Positions 1 through 6,348 of a DNA stretch of 9,800 nucleotides are shown piece by piece. The notes under the pieces are model-generated. The model did not search any database. It saw nothing but the letters and a program-made list of their open reading frames with translations, and had not been told where the DNA came from. The DNA is taken from assembly GCA_030639395.1 (NCBI GenBank), contig DAOWCW010000023.1, positions 1-9,800 of the forward strand, written 5' to 3'. The position numbers and the translations under genes were made by a program. Every line of letters begins with the position of its first letter. Positions within the stretch are counted from its first letter, which is position 1. Source of the DNA: an archaeon. GTDB taxonomy: Archaea > Nanoarchaeota > Nanoarchaeia > Pacearchaeales > GW2011-AR1.

Positions 1-112
1 ATACACATGCAAAACAGCAACCAACGTAAAAGAAGCAACAGACCTAATAGAAAACGGATTCCAATACATAACAGAAATGGACGGATTCAAACTATTCAGA
101 AAACGCAAATAA
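1..112 (+). CDS. C-terminal end of a protein, possibly an archaeal tyrosine recombinase (5' partial)
   Basis: The reading frame starting at base 2 is open from the window edge to a TAA at 110-112 and gives 36 residues ending in EMDGFKLFRKRK. I prefer this frame to the overlapping frame with an ATG at base 7, because it has protein-like composition (an amphipathic helix with KEATDLIENGF, then a short strand and a basic tail) and A/C-ending codons like the other + strand gene at 8606. From memory, archaeal phage-integrase-type recombinases often end in a GFEYV-x-(D/E)-(I/M)-(D/E)-G-x-KLFRKRK tail, so a site-specific recombinase C-terminus is the best guess. None of the catalytic residues (R, H, R, Y) lie in the visible part, so the function is tentative while the existence of the gene is fairly secure. 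It converges on the pilus operon end at 221. Confidence 0.6.
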   Translation, partial: YTCKTATNVKEATDLIENGFQYITEMDGFKLFRKRK

Positions 113-186
113 CCTCTCTCTCTTTTCTATATCAGCAAGTCATTCTCGCTCAGGCTCGTGTCGCTTCGCTCCACTCGCCTCTAATA

Positions 187-203
187 GCCAAATAAAAACA
201 AAC
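187..203 (-). terminator. T-rich stretch downstream of the pilus assembly operon
   Basis: On the minus strand, the bases after the last platform-protein stop codon (TAA at 223-221) include GTTTGTTTTTATTTGG with no stable hairpin before it. Oligo-T runs without a stem are the usual archaeal termination signal. This is a candidate only. Confidence 0.35.
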
Positions 204-220
204 TCATCGCCCTAACAACA

Positions 221-1042
221 TTACCCAAAAAACACCCGTGCTCCCGTAGTTACCAAAAGCGTCACCGTCAGCAAAACAAACGAATGCCTAACCCCAGCCC
301 GAAGACTCCCCTCCGAAATCTTCCCAATCACAAGCCCAGCAAAAAACGACTGAACCAAAAGCATAACAAAAAGTGGCATCGAAAATTGATCCGCATCCAA
401 CTTATTCACATTTAAACTCAACCCTTCACCAGTCTGCAAATCCGCAACCAACGGCAAAATTTTAAACTCCATCACAAGCATAATAATAATAAAAACAAAA
501 AAAATCATATACCCCTGAGTCACCAAATTCGAAACCGATGCCTGTCTCTCTTTCCTCAACTTTTCAACCTGAGCAACCGAATCAGAAACCGACTCCAAAA
601 TACTATCAATATTTCCACCAGCCCTCTCCGCCTCCGAAATCAAGCCAACAGCCCTCGAAATAACCGGACTCGAAATCTCCTTCGCAAATGTAATCAAAGC
701 ATCAGTCAAGGTAATTCCAATCGTCAACTGGTTCGCCAACTTCTCAACATGAGCACTCAAAGTCCCATAGTTTCTCTTTCTTAAATTAATAATACCCTTA
801 CTAATGGGAGTTCCCGACCTAACCATTTCAACCAAATCCCGTGTAAACTCCAAAAACTTCTCATCCTTCTCACGTTGCCTAGTTTGTCCAAGCAAAAAAC
901 TAATCATAAAAGGAATAACTATAATTAAAAGAGAAATCACCAACATAAATTTTAATAAATCACCCTCCAAAAATCCAAAAGAAACCCCAGCTAAAATAAG
1001 CCCAGCCCCAATTCCTAACCAATGCATTAATTCAAACTTCAT
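221..1042 (-). CDS. Type II secretion system F / FlaJ-TadC-like pilus platform membrane protein (second of pair)
   Basis: This 273-residue polytopic protein has predicted membrane helices at about residues 10-25, 32-51, 178-198, 222-240 and 252-268. Between the first and second groups is a cytoplasmic helical T2SSF domain (about 62-175), containing the family-typical stretch EAERAGGNIDSILESV at 137-152. T2SSF proteins form the inner-membrane platform of type IV pili and archaella, on which the ATPase acts to insert or extract pilin subunits. The start is the ATG at 1042: an in-frame stop lies a few codons upstream and GAGG sits about 13 nt before the ATG, so the ribosome site is weak. It is the last gene of the ATPase operon and follows the first platform gene across a 126-nt gap filled by the 94-bp repeat element. 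It lacks the long cytoplasmic N-terminal extension of its partner. Paired half-size platform proteins are known in archaeal pilus loci. Confidence 0.88.
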   Translation of the reverse strand: MKFELMHWLGIGAGLILAGVSFGFLEGDLLKFMLVISLLIIVIPFMISFLLGQTRQREKDEKFLEFTRDLVEMVRSGTPISKGIINLRKRNYGTLSAHVEKLANQLTIGITLTDALITFAKEISSPVISRAVGLISEAERAGGNIDSILESVSDSVAQVEKLRKERQASVSNLVTQGYMIFFVFIIIMLVMEFKILPLVADLQTGEGLSLNVNKLDADQFSMPLFVMLLVQSFFAGLVIGKISEGSLRAGVRHSFVLLTVTLLVTTGARVFFG

Positions 1043-1076
1043 ATCAAAATAAAACCTCTTTCAATTTATCAACCCT

Positions 1077-1170
1077 TCCAAGTTGAACAAATCGTGAAGC
1101 CACCAGCTTCACTCCGGAAACCGAACACCGGCAACCGGCAACCACATGAAAATTTTTAATTTTCATGTTC
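1077..1170 (-). repeat. 94-bp intercistronic element, copy 1
   Basis: This block aligns without gaps to 2499-2592, with 71 of 94 bases identical by my hand count (17/18 at the left end, 26/46 in the middle, 28/30 at the right end). It fills most of the gap between the two platform genes. Its right part (1145-1169) is an 11-bp perfect hairpin, ACATGAAAATT-TTT-AATTTTCATGT, overlapping or abutting the TGA stop (1171-1169) of the upstream gene. Its left part holds a second hairpin, GTGAAGC-cacca-GCTTCAC (1095-1113). Between them, the minus strand shows 7-nt near-repeats (GGTTGCC, GGTTGCC, GGTGTTC, GGTTTCC). Confidence 0.85.
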
Positions 1171-2488
1171 ATACCCTAGGCTGCTTAGCATTTAACACGA
1201 AAATAAAAATAATATTTGTAATCACAATCACACCAATAGACAAAGCCATCAAACTCATAATACTAAGCCCCCCCATCCCAAGTCCAGCAACATTCATAAC
1301 AATAAACATCATCATCAAAACCAACGGAGCCGCAATCAAAATCGAAATATAAACATCCATAAAAGTCCCAGCCAAAGCCGAATACTTCTGCCGCTCAAGA
1401 CGATAATCAATCAAAAAACTCTGAGACTTCTTCTCTAAATAATTCTTCAAAGCCCCACCAGAACTAATATTCGTAGCCAAACCAGAAAACAACTCCGACA
1501 ATTTTTTATTAGAAGTAGTCTTCGCAACATTCTTCAGCGACGTAACCATATCATAACCATAAACTTCAATCTGCACAATCACCTTCCTCATCTCAGCCCC
1601 AATACTCGGATACTCAACACTCTTCGCAACAATCTTAAAAATTTTAACCGGAGTAATATTTGAACCAGCAATCGCAGCCATATGAATCGCCACAAAAGGC
1701 AACTCATACGAAATATTCTTATGAACCGAAGAAGATTCACTCGCAGGATAAAAATAAAACCCAGCCATCGTAAGCCCAACAAAACCAAAAGGCAACACAA
1801 AAAAAATCCAATTCGACAAACTAACAGCCAATAAAATTCCAAAAATCAAAAACCCGACAACAAAAGCAATCATAGAACTCATCATCGCCATCGACAAATA
1901 ACTCGACAACAAAATCGGAATATTCGCACTCTTCAAATCCTTACTCACGTCATCAAACTGCCGAGAAACCCTATCGCTATACTTCCGAAAATACTTGCTA
2001 GAAAAAACCGCATATGCATTAGGCTTCCTAATAGTTCCCGCAGTCGCCACCCTCTTTATCTTCCTCACCTCAGCCATTGCCTCCTCACTAAGTTTCAACT
2101 TCTTCAAAAACTCACCCCTATCTTTCTTATTAATTGTCACAAACTTTTTCTCTTTCGTCGACGGCGAAACATAACTCATACTCACAACTTTCTTCTCAAC
2201 TTCCAACTTTGGACTTTTAGCTTCAGATTTAGAACCAGCAATATCCTGCCCACTTGAAACAAGATTTTTAAATTCTAACTTCTCCGTCGCCTCAACAAAA
2301 GGGCTCCACTCTTTCAATAACTCCGGCACCACCCCATTTAATAAATCCAACTGCTCAGCAAGCAACCTCAGACTAGAAGCATAAAAGTCACGATTTCTAG
2401 AATCAGCCTGAAAACCAATTGCAACTGCCCTCATGTCAGCAATAATCTTCTTTTCTTGTACCAAATTCCTCTTCAAATCCTCAAACAT
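1169..2488 (-). CDS. Type II secretion system F / FlaJ-TadC-like pilus platform membrane protein (first of pair, long N-terminal extension)
   Basis: This 439-residue protein has an N-terminal cytoplasmic part of about 190 residues, charged and predicted helical. Two membrane helices follow (about 200-222 and 226-246), then a T2SSF domain (about 258-370) with the FlaJ-like stretch ELPFVAIHMAAIAGSNITP at 262-280, and two or three C-terminal helices (about 376-402 and 405-433). It should form the membrane platform of the pilus machine together with the next gene. I place the start at the ATG at 2488 rather than an upstream in-frame TTG at 2512, because GGAGG lies 8 nt before the ATG and the extra eight codons fall inside the 94-bp repeat. 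It follows the 52-residue gene in the ATPase operon. Both its 5' and 3' flanks are copies of the same repeat, so the gene is bracketed by direct repeats. The C-terminus ends in charged KQPRV just before copy 1. Confidence 0.88.
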   Translation of the reverse strand: MFEDLKRNLVQEKKIIADMRAVAIGFQADSRNRDFYASSLRLLAEQLDLLNGVVPELLKEWSPFVEATEKLEFKNLVSSGQDIAGSKSEAKSPKLEVEKKVVSMSYVSPSTKEKKFVTINKKDRGEFLKKLKLSEEAMAEVRKIKRVATAGTIRKPNAYAVFSSKYFRKYSDRVSRQFDDVSKDLKSANIPILLSSYLSMAMMSSMIAFVVGFLIFGILLAVSLSNWIFFVLPFGFVGLTMAGFYFYPASESSSVHKNISYELPFVAIHMAAIAGSNITPVKIFKIVAKSVEYPSIGAEMRKVIVQIEVYGYDMVTSLKNVAKTTSNKKLSELFSGLATNISSGGALKNYLEKKSQSFLIDYRLERQKYSALAGTFMDVYISILIAAPLVLMMMFIVMNVAGLGMGGLSIMSLMALSIGVIVITNIIFIFVLNAKQPRV

Positions 2489-2498
2489 TTCCAAAACC

Positions 2499-2592
2499 TC
2501 CAAGCTGAACAAATCGCAAAGCCAAAGATTTCACTTCAACAATCGGATACCAGATACAGGATACCACATGAAAATTTCCAATTTTCATGTTC
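2499..2592 (-). repeat. 94-bp intercistronic element, copy 2
   Basis: This is the partner of the element at 1077-1170, with the same length and orientation. The 30-nt right end is identical to copy 1 except for two bases in the hairpin loop (TTT becomes TCC on the + strand), so the 11-bp stem ACATGAAAATT/AATTTTCATGT is fully kept. The TGA stop of the 52-residue gene (2587-2585) is part of this stem. The other end provides part of the GGAGG ribosome site of the following platform gene. The central hairpin of copy 1 is degenerate here, while near-repeats (GGTATCC, TGTATCT, GGTATCC on the minus strand) occupy the middle. Confidence 0.85.
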
Positions 2593-2743
2593 TCAACGCC
2601 TCCGAAATTTTCCTATGAATATCGAAAATAAAAATCCTAAGCTTATTCGCACTAAAATCATCTTTTTTCTCAATCGCCCGCTCCAACCGCAAAATACCCT
2701 CCTCCATAGAATCAACCAACTGTCCAATAAATTCAACATTCAT
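2585..2743 (-). CDS. Small 52-residue helical protein within the pilus assembly operon
   Basis: A short reading frame from ATG (2743-2741) to TGA (2587-2585) encodes 52 residues beginning MNVEFIGQLVDSMEEGILRL. It is rich in E, K, R, I and L with heptad-like spacing, has no membrane segment or Cys, and is probably one or two soluble amphipathic helices. A good Shine-Dalgarno, GAGGTG, lies 8 nt before the ATG. Its T/G-ending codons match the neighbouring minus-strand genes. It sits between the ATPase and the first platform protein. From memory, similar 50-60 residue helical proteins occur at this place in DPANN pilus operons, but I cannot name a family. A role as an accessory or chaperone of the ATPase-platform complex is inference from context. 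Its stop codon lies within the hairpin of repeat copy 2, so the last residues (LRT) may reflect insertion of that element. Confidence 0.75.
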   Translation of the reverse strand: MNVEFIGQLVDSMEEGILRLERAIEKKDDFSANKLRIFIFDIHRKISEALRT

Positions 2744-2775
2744 TTCTGCATCACCTCAATAAATAAACAAAAACC

Positions 2776-2871
2776 CTATTTATTAATCTTATGCGACACC
2801 CCACTAATCACAAACTCAAAAGATTCACTCCCACCCAACTCAAGAATAATAGAATCATATCTATTTGAAAC
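2776..2871 (-). other. In-frame 31-codon open stretch after the ATPase stop codon
   Basis: After the ATPase TAG (2874-2872), the same frame stays open for 31 sense codons until another TAG (2778-2776). The would-be peptide contains YDSIILELGGSESFEFVISG, and its third codon positions are almost all T or G, like the real genes around it. There is no ATG near its beginning. It could be a lost C-terminal tail cut off by a point mutation, a decayed small gene, or chance. A stretch of this length without a stop is not rare by itself. Confidence 0.35.
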
Positions 2872-4404
2872 CTAACTTCCAATCACTCCGTATTTCTGCA
2901 AAATTTTTTGCGGAAACTTAGAATAATCATTAATAACTCTCTGCACCTCATCATACGCCAATACTTTATTTTGAAACAACGCATAAAGCAACCGCGTCCT
3001 ATTTTCAAACTCCCTCTGCATATATGCTTTATCAAACCCAAACTTAGCCCCAATCTTTTCAAAAATTTTACTCTCTGTCGCATAATAAAACTTATCATCA
3101 GCAGGATTCCACTTAAACGGAGTATTCGTCACAGCCGTCCCATCAGCAGCAACACTTACAACTTCAACAACCTCACGCAATCTACGAGTCTCTTTCCCAT
3201 TCACAATCGCATGCGTCATAATCGCCATCACATCAAGCCCATTAACCAACATCGGACTAAGACTAATCGGCGGAGTCATTAATCGACGAATAATCGAATC
3301 AATTGAATCTCCATGCATAGTAGAAATCGAAGCGTGACCCGAAGCCATCCCCTGAAACAAAACACTCGCCTCCTTACCTCGCACCTCACCAACAATCACA
3401 TAATCCGGATTCTGCCTAAAACTACTCCTAAGCAAACTAAACATATCAACCTCTCCAACTCCAGCACCACTAACCCCAGTACGAACAACCGACGGTAACC
3501 AATTCTCCCTCGGCAAATTCAATTCTCTAGTATCCTCAATCGAAACAACTCTATTCTCCTGCGGAATAAAAAACGCCAAAGCATTCAATAAAGTCGTCTT
3601 ACCAGAAGCCGTCCCACCAACAATCATCATATTAGACTGATACTGCAACAACACCCAAAAGTACGCCATCATCTCTGGACTCAAAGTATGAAACCCAAGC
3701 AACTGTGTCGGAGTCCAAGGCGTCTTAGTAAACTTACGAATTGTAAATGTCGGACCCTTCGACGAAATATCTTGAGTATACGTCGCATTAACCCTAGACC
3801 CATCAGGCAAACTCCCATCCAAAATCGGACTCGCATAAGAAATATAACGCCCAGTTTTCTGCGCCAACTTCTCAACAAAACTCGACAACTTATCCATATC
3901 CATAAACTTCGTCGTCGTCTTAATATTTCGAAAAACTCGATGGACTAAATAAAGCGACTCGCCCATTCCATTACACTCCAAATCCTCAATAAAATAATCC
4001 CTCATCATCGGCTCAATCTCATTCAACCCAATAAAATCCCTATACAAATAATAAAACATCCTAAAATAAGAATCCTCCTCAACTTCCAATCCCAATTCCG
4101 AAATAATCAACCGAGCCGTCTTATCAATATAATCAATCAGACCTTCCGCCGACTGATCATCCGCAACCATATTCACATTCACAACCTCCCTCATCGCCAA
4201 CATAATCCTATCCAAAACAACCTTCTCCTCGTCGCTAACCACCGGCTCCTCAACATCATAAATCACCTCCCCCAACTTCTCATCATAATAAACATGAATC
4301 GAAACATACGGTGCAATAACCATATACCTAACATTAATCTTCGTCTTATCCTCTGGAACAGAAATCGCTGGAACCTGCGGATTCAAATTTATATTAATCG
4401 CCAT
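2872..4404 (-). CDS. Archaeal type IV pilus assembly ATPase (FlaI/GspE/TadA family)
   Basis: This 510-residue member of the secretion NTPase superfamily hydrolyses ATP at the cytoplasmic face to drive pilin polymerisation through the T2SSF platform. Visible motifs are Walker A GGTASGKT (263-270), the Asp box SIEDTREL (288-295), Walker B PDYVIVGEVRG with catalytic Glu340, and the His box GHASISTMHGDS (356-367). The N-terminal domain contains the archaeal-type DLECNGMGESLYLVHR (141-156). The length fits archaeal FlaI-like proteins. The start at ATG 4404 is supported by GAGGT five nt upstream and by a TATA box placing the transcript start about 10 nt before the ATG. It heads the operon ATPase, 52-residue protein, platform 1, platform 2. 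No archaellum accessory genes (FlaH, FlaF/G, FlaX-like) accompany it, so a pilus is more likely than an archaellum. Confidence 0.95.
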   Translation of the reverse strand: MAININLNPQVPAISVPEDKTKINVRYMVIAPYVSIHVYYDEKLGEVIYDVEEPVVSDEEKVVLDRIMLAMREVVNVNMVADDQSAEGLIDYIDKTARLIISELGLEVEEDSYFRMFYYLYRDFIGLNEIEPMMRDYFIEDLECNGMGESLYLVHRVFRNIKTTTKFMDMDKLSSFVEKLAQKTGRYISYASPILDGSLPDGSRVNATYTQDISSKGPTFTIRKFTKTPWTPTQLLGFHTLSPEMMAYFWVLLQYQSNMMIVGGTASGKTTLLNALAFFIPQENRVVSIEDTRELNLPRENWLPSVVRTGVSGAGVGEVDMFSLLRSSFRQNPDYVIVGEVRGKEASVLFQGMASGHASISTMHGDSIDSIIRRLMTPPISLSPMLVNGLDVMAIMTHAIVNGKETRRLREVVEVVSVAADGTAVTNTPFKWNPADDKFYYATESKIFEKIGAKFGFDKAYMQREFENRTRLLYALFQNKVLAYDEVQRVINDYSKFPQKILQKYGVIGS

Positions 4405-4434
4405 TCATACCTCATGCACTTCAAACATAACTAG

Positions 4435-4446
4435 ATTATATAAAAC
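4435..4446 (-). promoter_or_regulatory. TATA-box promoter of the pilus assembly operon
   Basis: The minus strand reads GGAAAGAAG followed by TTTTATATAATC. TTTATATA is centred at 4440.5, so transcription should begin near 4414, giving a leader of about 10 nt that starts at the GAGGT ribosome site (4413-4409). The purine-rich stretch just upstream fits a BRE. Confidence 0.65.
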
Positions 4447-4553
4447 TTCTTTCCAACCAAAAAACTCAATCTCCACACAAAAATCTTCCCACATTAAACA
4501 AATCCTTACTCTCTCATCCGAAACACCAAGCCCACAAAAAAATTCATCCCTCG

Positions 4554-5072
4554 CTACGCTTCAAAAAACTCAACCAAAGTATCCCCATCAACATTCTTTC
4601 CGGTATTCTCAATAACAAGTCTATAAGAAGTTGGCGCAACATTGAACTGTTTCTCTCTTACATCGTCCCCATCATATCTCAAATCCAAATTATACCCAAG
4701 CTTCAACTCAACCTCATAATCCCCATTCTTCGTCGTGGTAACATTCATATTCCCAAAAGGCACCGTCTTGTCAATCTCGCTATACGCAAAACTAGAATCC
4801 AAAACCCAAGAAATACTATTCTCAGCCGGATTAATAACAAAAACTCCACTCTTTATATCCAAATTAACAACCCGCCTATTCCCCGCCGCCCGCTGAACCT
4901 CATAAATTTTATCATCAATATTTCCAAGCGCTTCAATAGACCGACCAATCATCATCTCATCTTTCTTTTCATTTATCTTAGGTAAAGCACCAGCCAAAAC
5001 CAAACCAATAATCGCCAAACCAATCAAAGTATAAATTACAGTCTCAACCCAAATCTGTCCTCTCTTCACCAT
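4554..5072 (-). CDS. Type IV pilin-like protein with Glu at mature position 5
   Basis: This 172-residue protein has a class III (type IV prepilin) leader, MVKRG, followed by QIWVETVIYTLIGLAIIGLV. Cleavage after Gly5 would put Glu at mature position 5, as in bacterial type IVa pilins; the other four pilin-like proteins here lack it. A charged helix follows (about 31-60), then a beta-rich domain with no Cys. I place the start at the ATG at 5072, three codons inside an upstream TTG frame, because the TATA box is centred 25.5 nt before it, predicting a leaderless mRNA. It lies between the probable major pilin and the ATPase operon and is transcribed on its own. It is probably a minor or initiating pilin; its partner subunits cannot be read from the sequence. 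QIWVETVIYTLIG-type proteins recur in DPANN genomes by recollection. Confidence 0.82.
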   Translation of the reverse strand: MVKRGQIWVETVIYTLIGLAIIGLVLAGALPKINEKKDEMMIGRSIEALGNIDDKIYEVQRAAGNRRVVNLDIKSGVFVINPAENSISWVLDSSFAYSEIDKTVPFGNMNVTTTKNGDYEVELKLGYNLDLRYDGDDVREKQFNVAPTSYRLVIENTGKNVDGDTLVEFFEA

Positions 5073-5092
5073 ACAAAACAAACAAGAATATT

Positions 5093-5102
5093 CTTTATAA
5101 TA
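5093..5102 (-). promoter_or_regulatory. TATA box predicting a leaderless transcript
   Basis: The minus strand reads TATTATAAAG with ACAAAAG just upstream. The box is centred at 5097.5, which is 25.5 nt before the A of the ATG at 5072, so transcription should start at the start codon. No Shine-Dalgarno lies before the ATG. Confidence 0.65.
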
Positions 5103-5169
5103 CTTTTGTAATTTAATCCATCACCTTTCAACAAAATTAAGCTTTACCAAGCAAACAAAAACAAACCTA

Positions 5170-5201
5170 CCAAGTCGTGAAAATCACAGACTTTCACTCA
5201 C
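5170..5201 (-). repeat. Degenerate partial relative of the 94-bp element
   Basis: The + strand carries CCAAG, then TCGTGAAA, a 9-nt loop and TTTCACTC. This matches the left part of the element at 1077-1117 (CCAAG...TCGTGAAG...CTTCACTC) with about nine bases missing between CCAAG and TCGTGAA. A 6-bp hairpin GTGAAA/TTTCAC is kept. The ACATGAAAATT hairpin of the full copies is absent. The match is short, so this may be chance. Confidence 0.4.
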
Positions 5202-5254
5202 CAGACACTAGCTACTATCAATAAAATTAACAATCTACTACAAACTAAAAAATC

Positions 5255-5272
5255 AAAAAGGCCCAAAGGGCC
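5255..5272 (-). terminator. Short hairpin terminator of the major pilin gene
   Basis: On the minus strand the stem GGCCC-TTT-GGGCC is followed directly by TTTTT. It lies 28 nt after the pilin stop codon in otherwise A/T-rich DNA. A 5-bp all-GC stem plus U-tract is the bacterial-type terminator form and would end or 3'-protect an abundant monocistronic pilin mRNA. Confidence 0.6.
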
Positions 5273-5299
5273 AAAAATAAAACTAAAAAATTACACTAA

Positions 5300-5761
5300 C
5301 TAACATGCAATTATACTAACAGGAGCTAGTGCATCACAAGTTTCTTCTTGTCCTCCAATACTAACTATAGGAGCAATGCTAACAGACTGAGGATCAGCAC
5401 CAGTATGCGACACCGTAATCACTTTCTCTCCATTAATACCAGGAAGGTTTGCTAGAGTTGATTCTGTGTAAGAAGTGGTATCCCCAACATCATCAGAAAC
5501 TAAAACCTGAACACCTGTTAATCCAATATCTTGAGAACCATGCCCAACCTGAACCTGAACATCTACACCAGCATTAAAACAAGTATATCCCTTATTCTCA
5601 ATAGTTAACTGAGTCATAGCATCTAAACAAACAGTGCCTCGGCTCAATTGATTATTAATCATAGGAATAATCGCAGCCCAAATAATTGTGACAGCAGCGA
5701 CAGTAATCAAAATAATCAAAACCGTAGCAACAACCGCACTTATACCTTTATTATTTCTCAT
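5300..5761 (-). CDS. Type IV pilin, probable major subunit
   Basis: This 153-residue prepilin has the class III leader MRNNKG followed by ISAVVATVLIILITVAAVTIIW; prepilin peptidase should cut after Gly6. The exposed domain is beta-rich and has four cysteines (45, 61, 142 and the C-terminal residue 153), enough for two disulfides. The start is the ATG at 5761, since the strong GGAGG at 5773-5769 lies 7 nt before it; the in-frame TTG at 5779 is upstream of that ribosome site and was rejected. It differs from its neighbours in having a Shine-Dalgarno leader and its own GC hairpin terminator, so it is the best candidate for the abundant shaft subunit. The promoter lies in A/T-rich DNA at about 5785-5812, but the exact TATA box is unclear. 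Similar Cys-containing small pilins are common in DPANN loci by recollection. Confidence 0.85.
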   Translation of the reverse strand: MRNNKGISAVVATVLIILITVAAVTIIWAAIIPMINNQLSRGTVCLDAMTQLTIENKGYTCFNAGVDVQVQVGHGSQDIGLTGVQVLVSDDVGDTTSYTESTLANLPGINGEKVITVSHTGADPQSVSIAPIVSIGGQEETCDALAPVSIIAC

Positions 5762-5835
5762 AATTATACCTCCTTTCAAGTTTTTTTATTTTAATAAAAC
5801 TTACATAAGAATTTTTTAATCCATCTCTCATTTTA

Positions 5836-6288
5836 TTAAAGCGTGACCCCCGAATCCATACAAGTAAAAACATTATTCCTCTCAGCACCCTGAACATTTC
5901 CAATCAAAGCAGGAAAAACAATAATTTCATCCGGAACCTCTCCATCCGACATTTCAAGTAAAACATATCCCCGCTCAGATTCTCCCGCATCAACCTGAAA
6001 ATTAAATTTATTAACTTCCGAATTCCCTCCTTTAATCACCTTAATATCCAAATGCCTAATGTCAACATTTCCCCTATTCACAATCTCCAACTCATTCTCC
6101 TGTCTAAAAACTTCAAACTTCACCTCGCCACAAGTCGCCTCAATTGGCCTCCCAAATTTCTCAATCTGCTCCCCAATAAAACCCCGAGCCCAAAGAAAAA
6201 TTATCGCAGCTAAAACTAAAACTAACAAAATCATCAACACACTCGCAATCACAGGGGACAAACCCTTTTTTCCCATCCTCTCTTTCAT
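5836..6288 (-). CDS. Archaeal type IV pilin N-domain protein
   Basis: This 150-residue prepilin starts MKERMGKKG, then LSPVIASVLMILLVLVLAAI, a classic archaeal pilin/archaellin N-terminal helix with predicted cleavage after Gly9. The mature domain carries Cys53 and Cys143, which could form a disulfide bringing the stalk base and C-terminus together, and a stretch like ELEIVNRGNVDIRHLDIKV typical of beta-sandwich pilin domains. I choose ATG 6288 over the internal ATG five codons in, because a TATA box is centred 25.5 nt upstream of 6288 (leaderless). It lies 60 nt after the preceding pilin gene and 74 nt before the major pilin. It is probably a structural pilin; whether major or minor cannot be decided, though the absence of a ribosome site suggests lower output than the next gene. 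Confidence 0.85.
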   Translation of the reverse strand: MKERMGKKGLSPVIASVLMILLVLVLAAIIFLWARGFIGEQIEKFGRPIEATCGEVKFEVFRQENELEIVNRGNVDIRHLDIKVIKGGNSEVNKFNFQVDAGESERGYVLLEMSDGEVPDEIIVFPALIGNVQGAERNNVFTCMDSGVTL

Positions 6289-6306
6289 GCTGTTTACCAG
6301 TTTTTA

Positions 6307-6318
6307 TATTTTATAAAT
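6307..6318 (-). promoter_or_regulatory. TATA box predicting a leaderless transcript
   Basis: The minus strand reads ATTTATAAAATA. TTTATAAA (6317-6310) is centred at 6313.5, exactly 25.5 nt before the A of the ATG at 6288, the same register as for the pilin-like genes starting at 5072 and 7446. Confidence 0.65.
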
Positions 6319-6348
6319 GTAGTTATAACCCTACACACAACAAAGCAC

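Noticed and set aside
136..182. GC-richer block with repeated CTCG/CGCTTC words between the convergent genes
   Set aside because: No stable hairpin, reading frame or clear similarity to the 94-bp element could be shown; it looks like simple intergenic sequence.
7..195. 62-codon + strand frame starting at base 7
   Set aside because: Its peptide is Arg/Asn-rich and not protein-like. The +1 frame over the same bases gives a convincing C-terminus ending at 112.
1077..2592. CRISPR array
   Set aside because: Only two diverged copies, 94 bp long and 1.4 kb apart with a gene between, which is not repeat-spacer structure.
2456..2875. Long + strand open frame opposite the ATPase end, the small gene and the repeat
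   Set aside because: It is antisense to the 52-residue gene and the ATPase tail, crosses the repeat hairpin, has low-complexity Asn/Ile/Pro composition and no ribosome site. The strand skew lowers stop-codon frequency on the + strand, which explains it.
5762..5779. N-terminal extension of the major pilin from an upstream TTG
   Set aside because: The extra codons encode the ribosome site itself (GGAGGT), and the ATG at 5761 gives a standard short prepilin leader.
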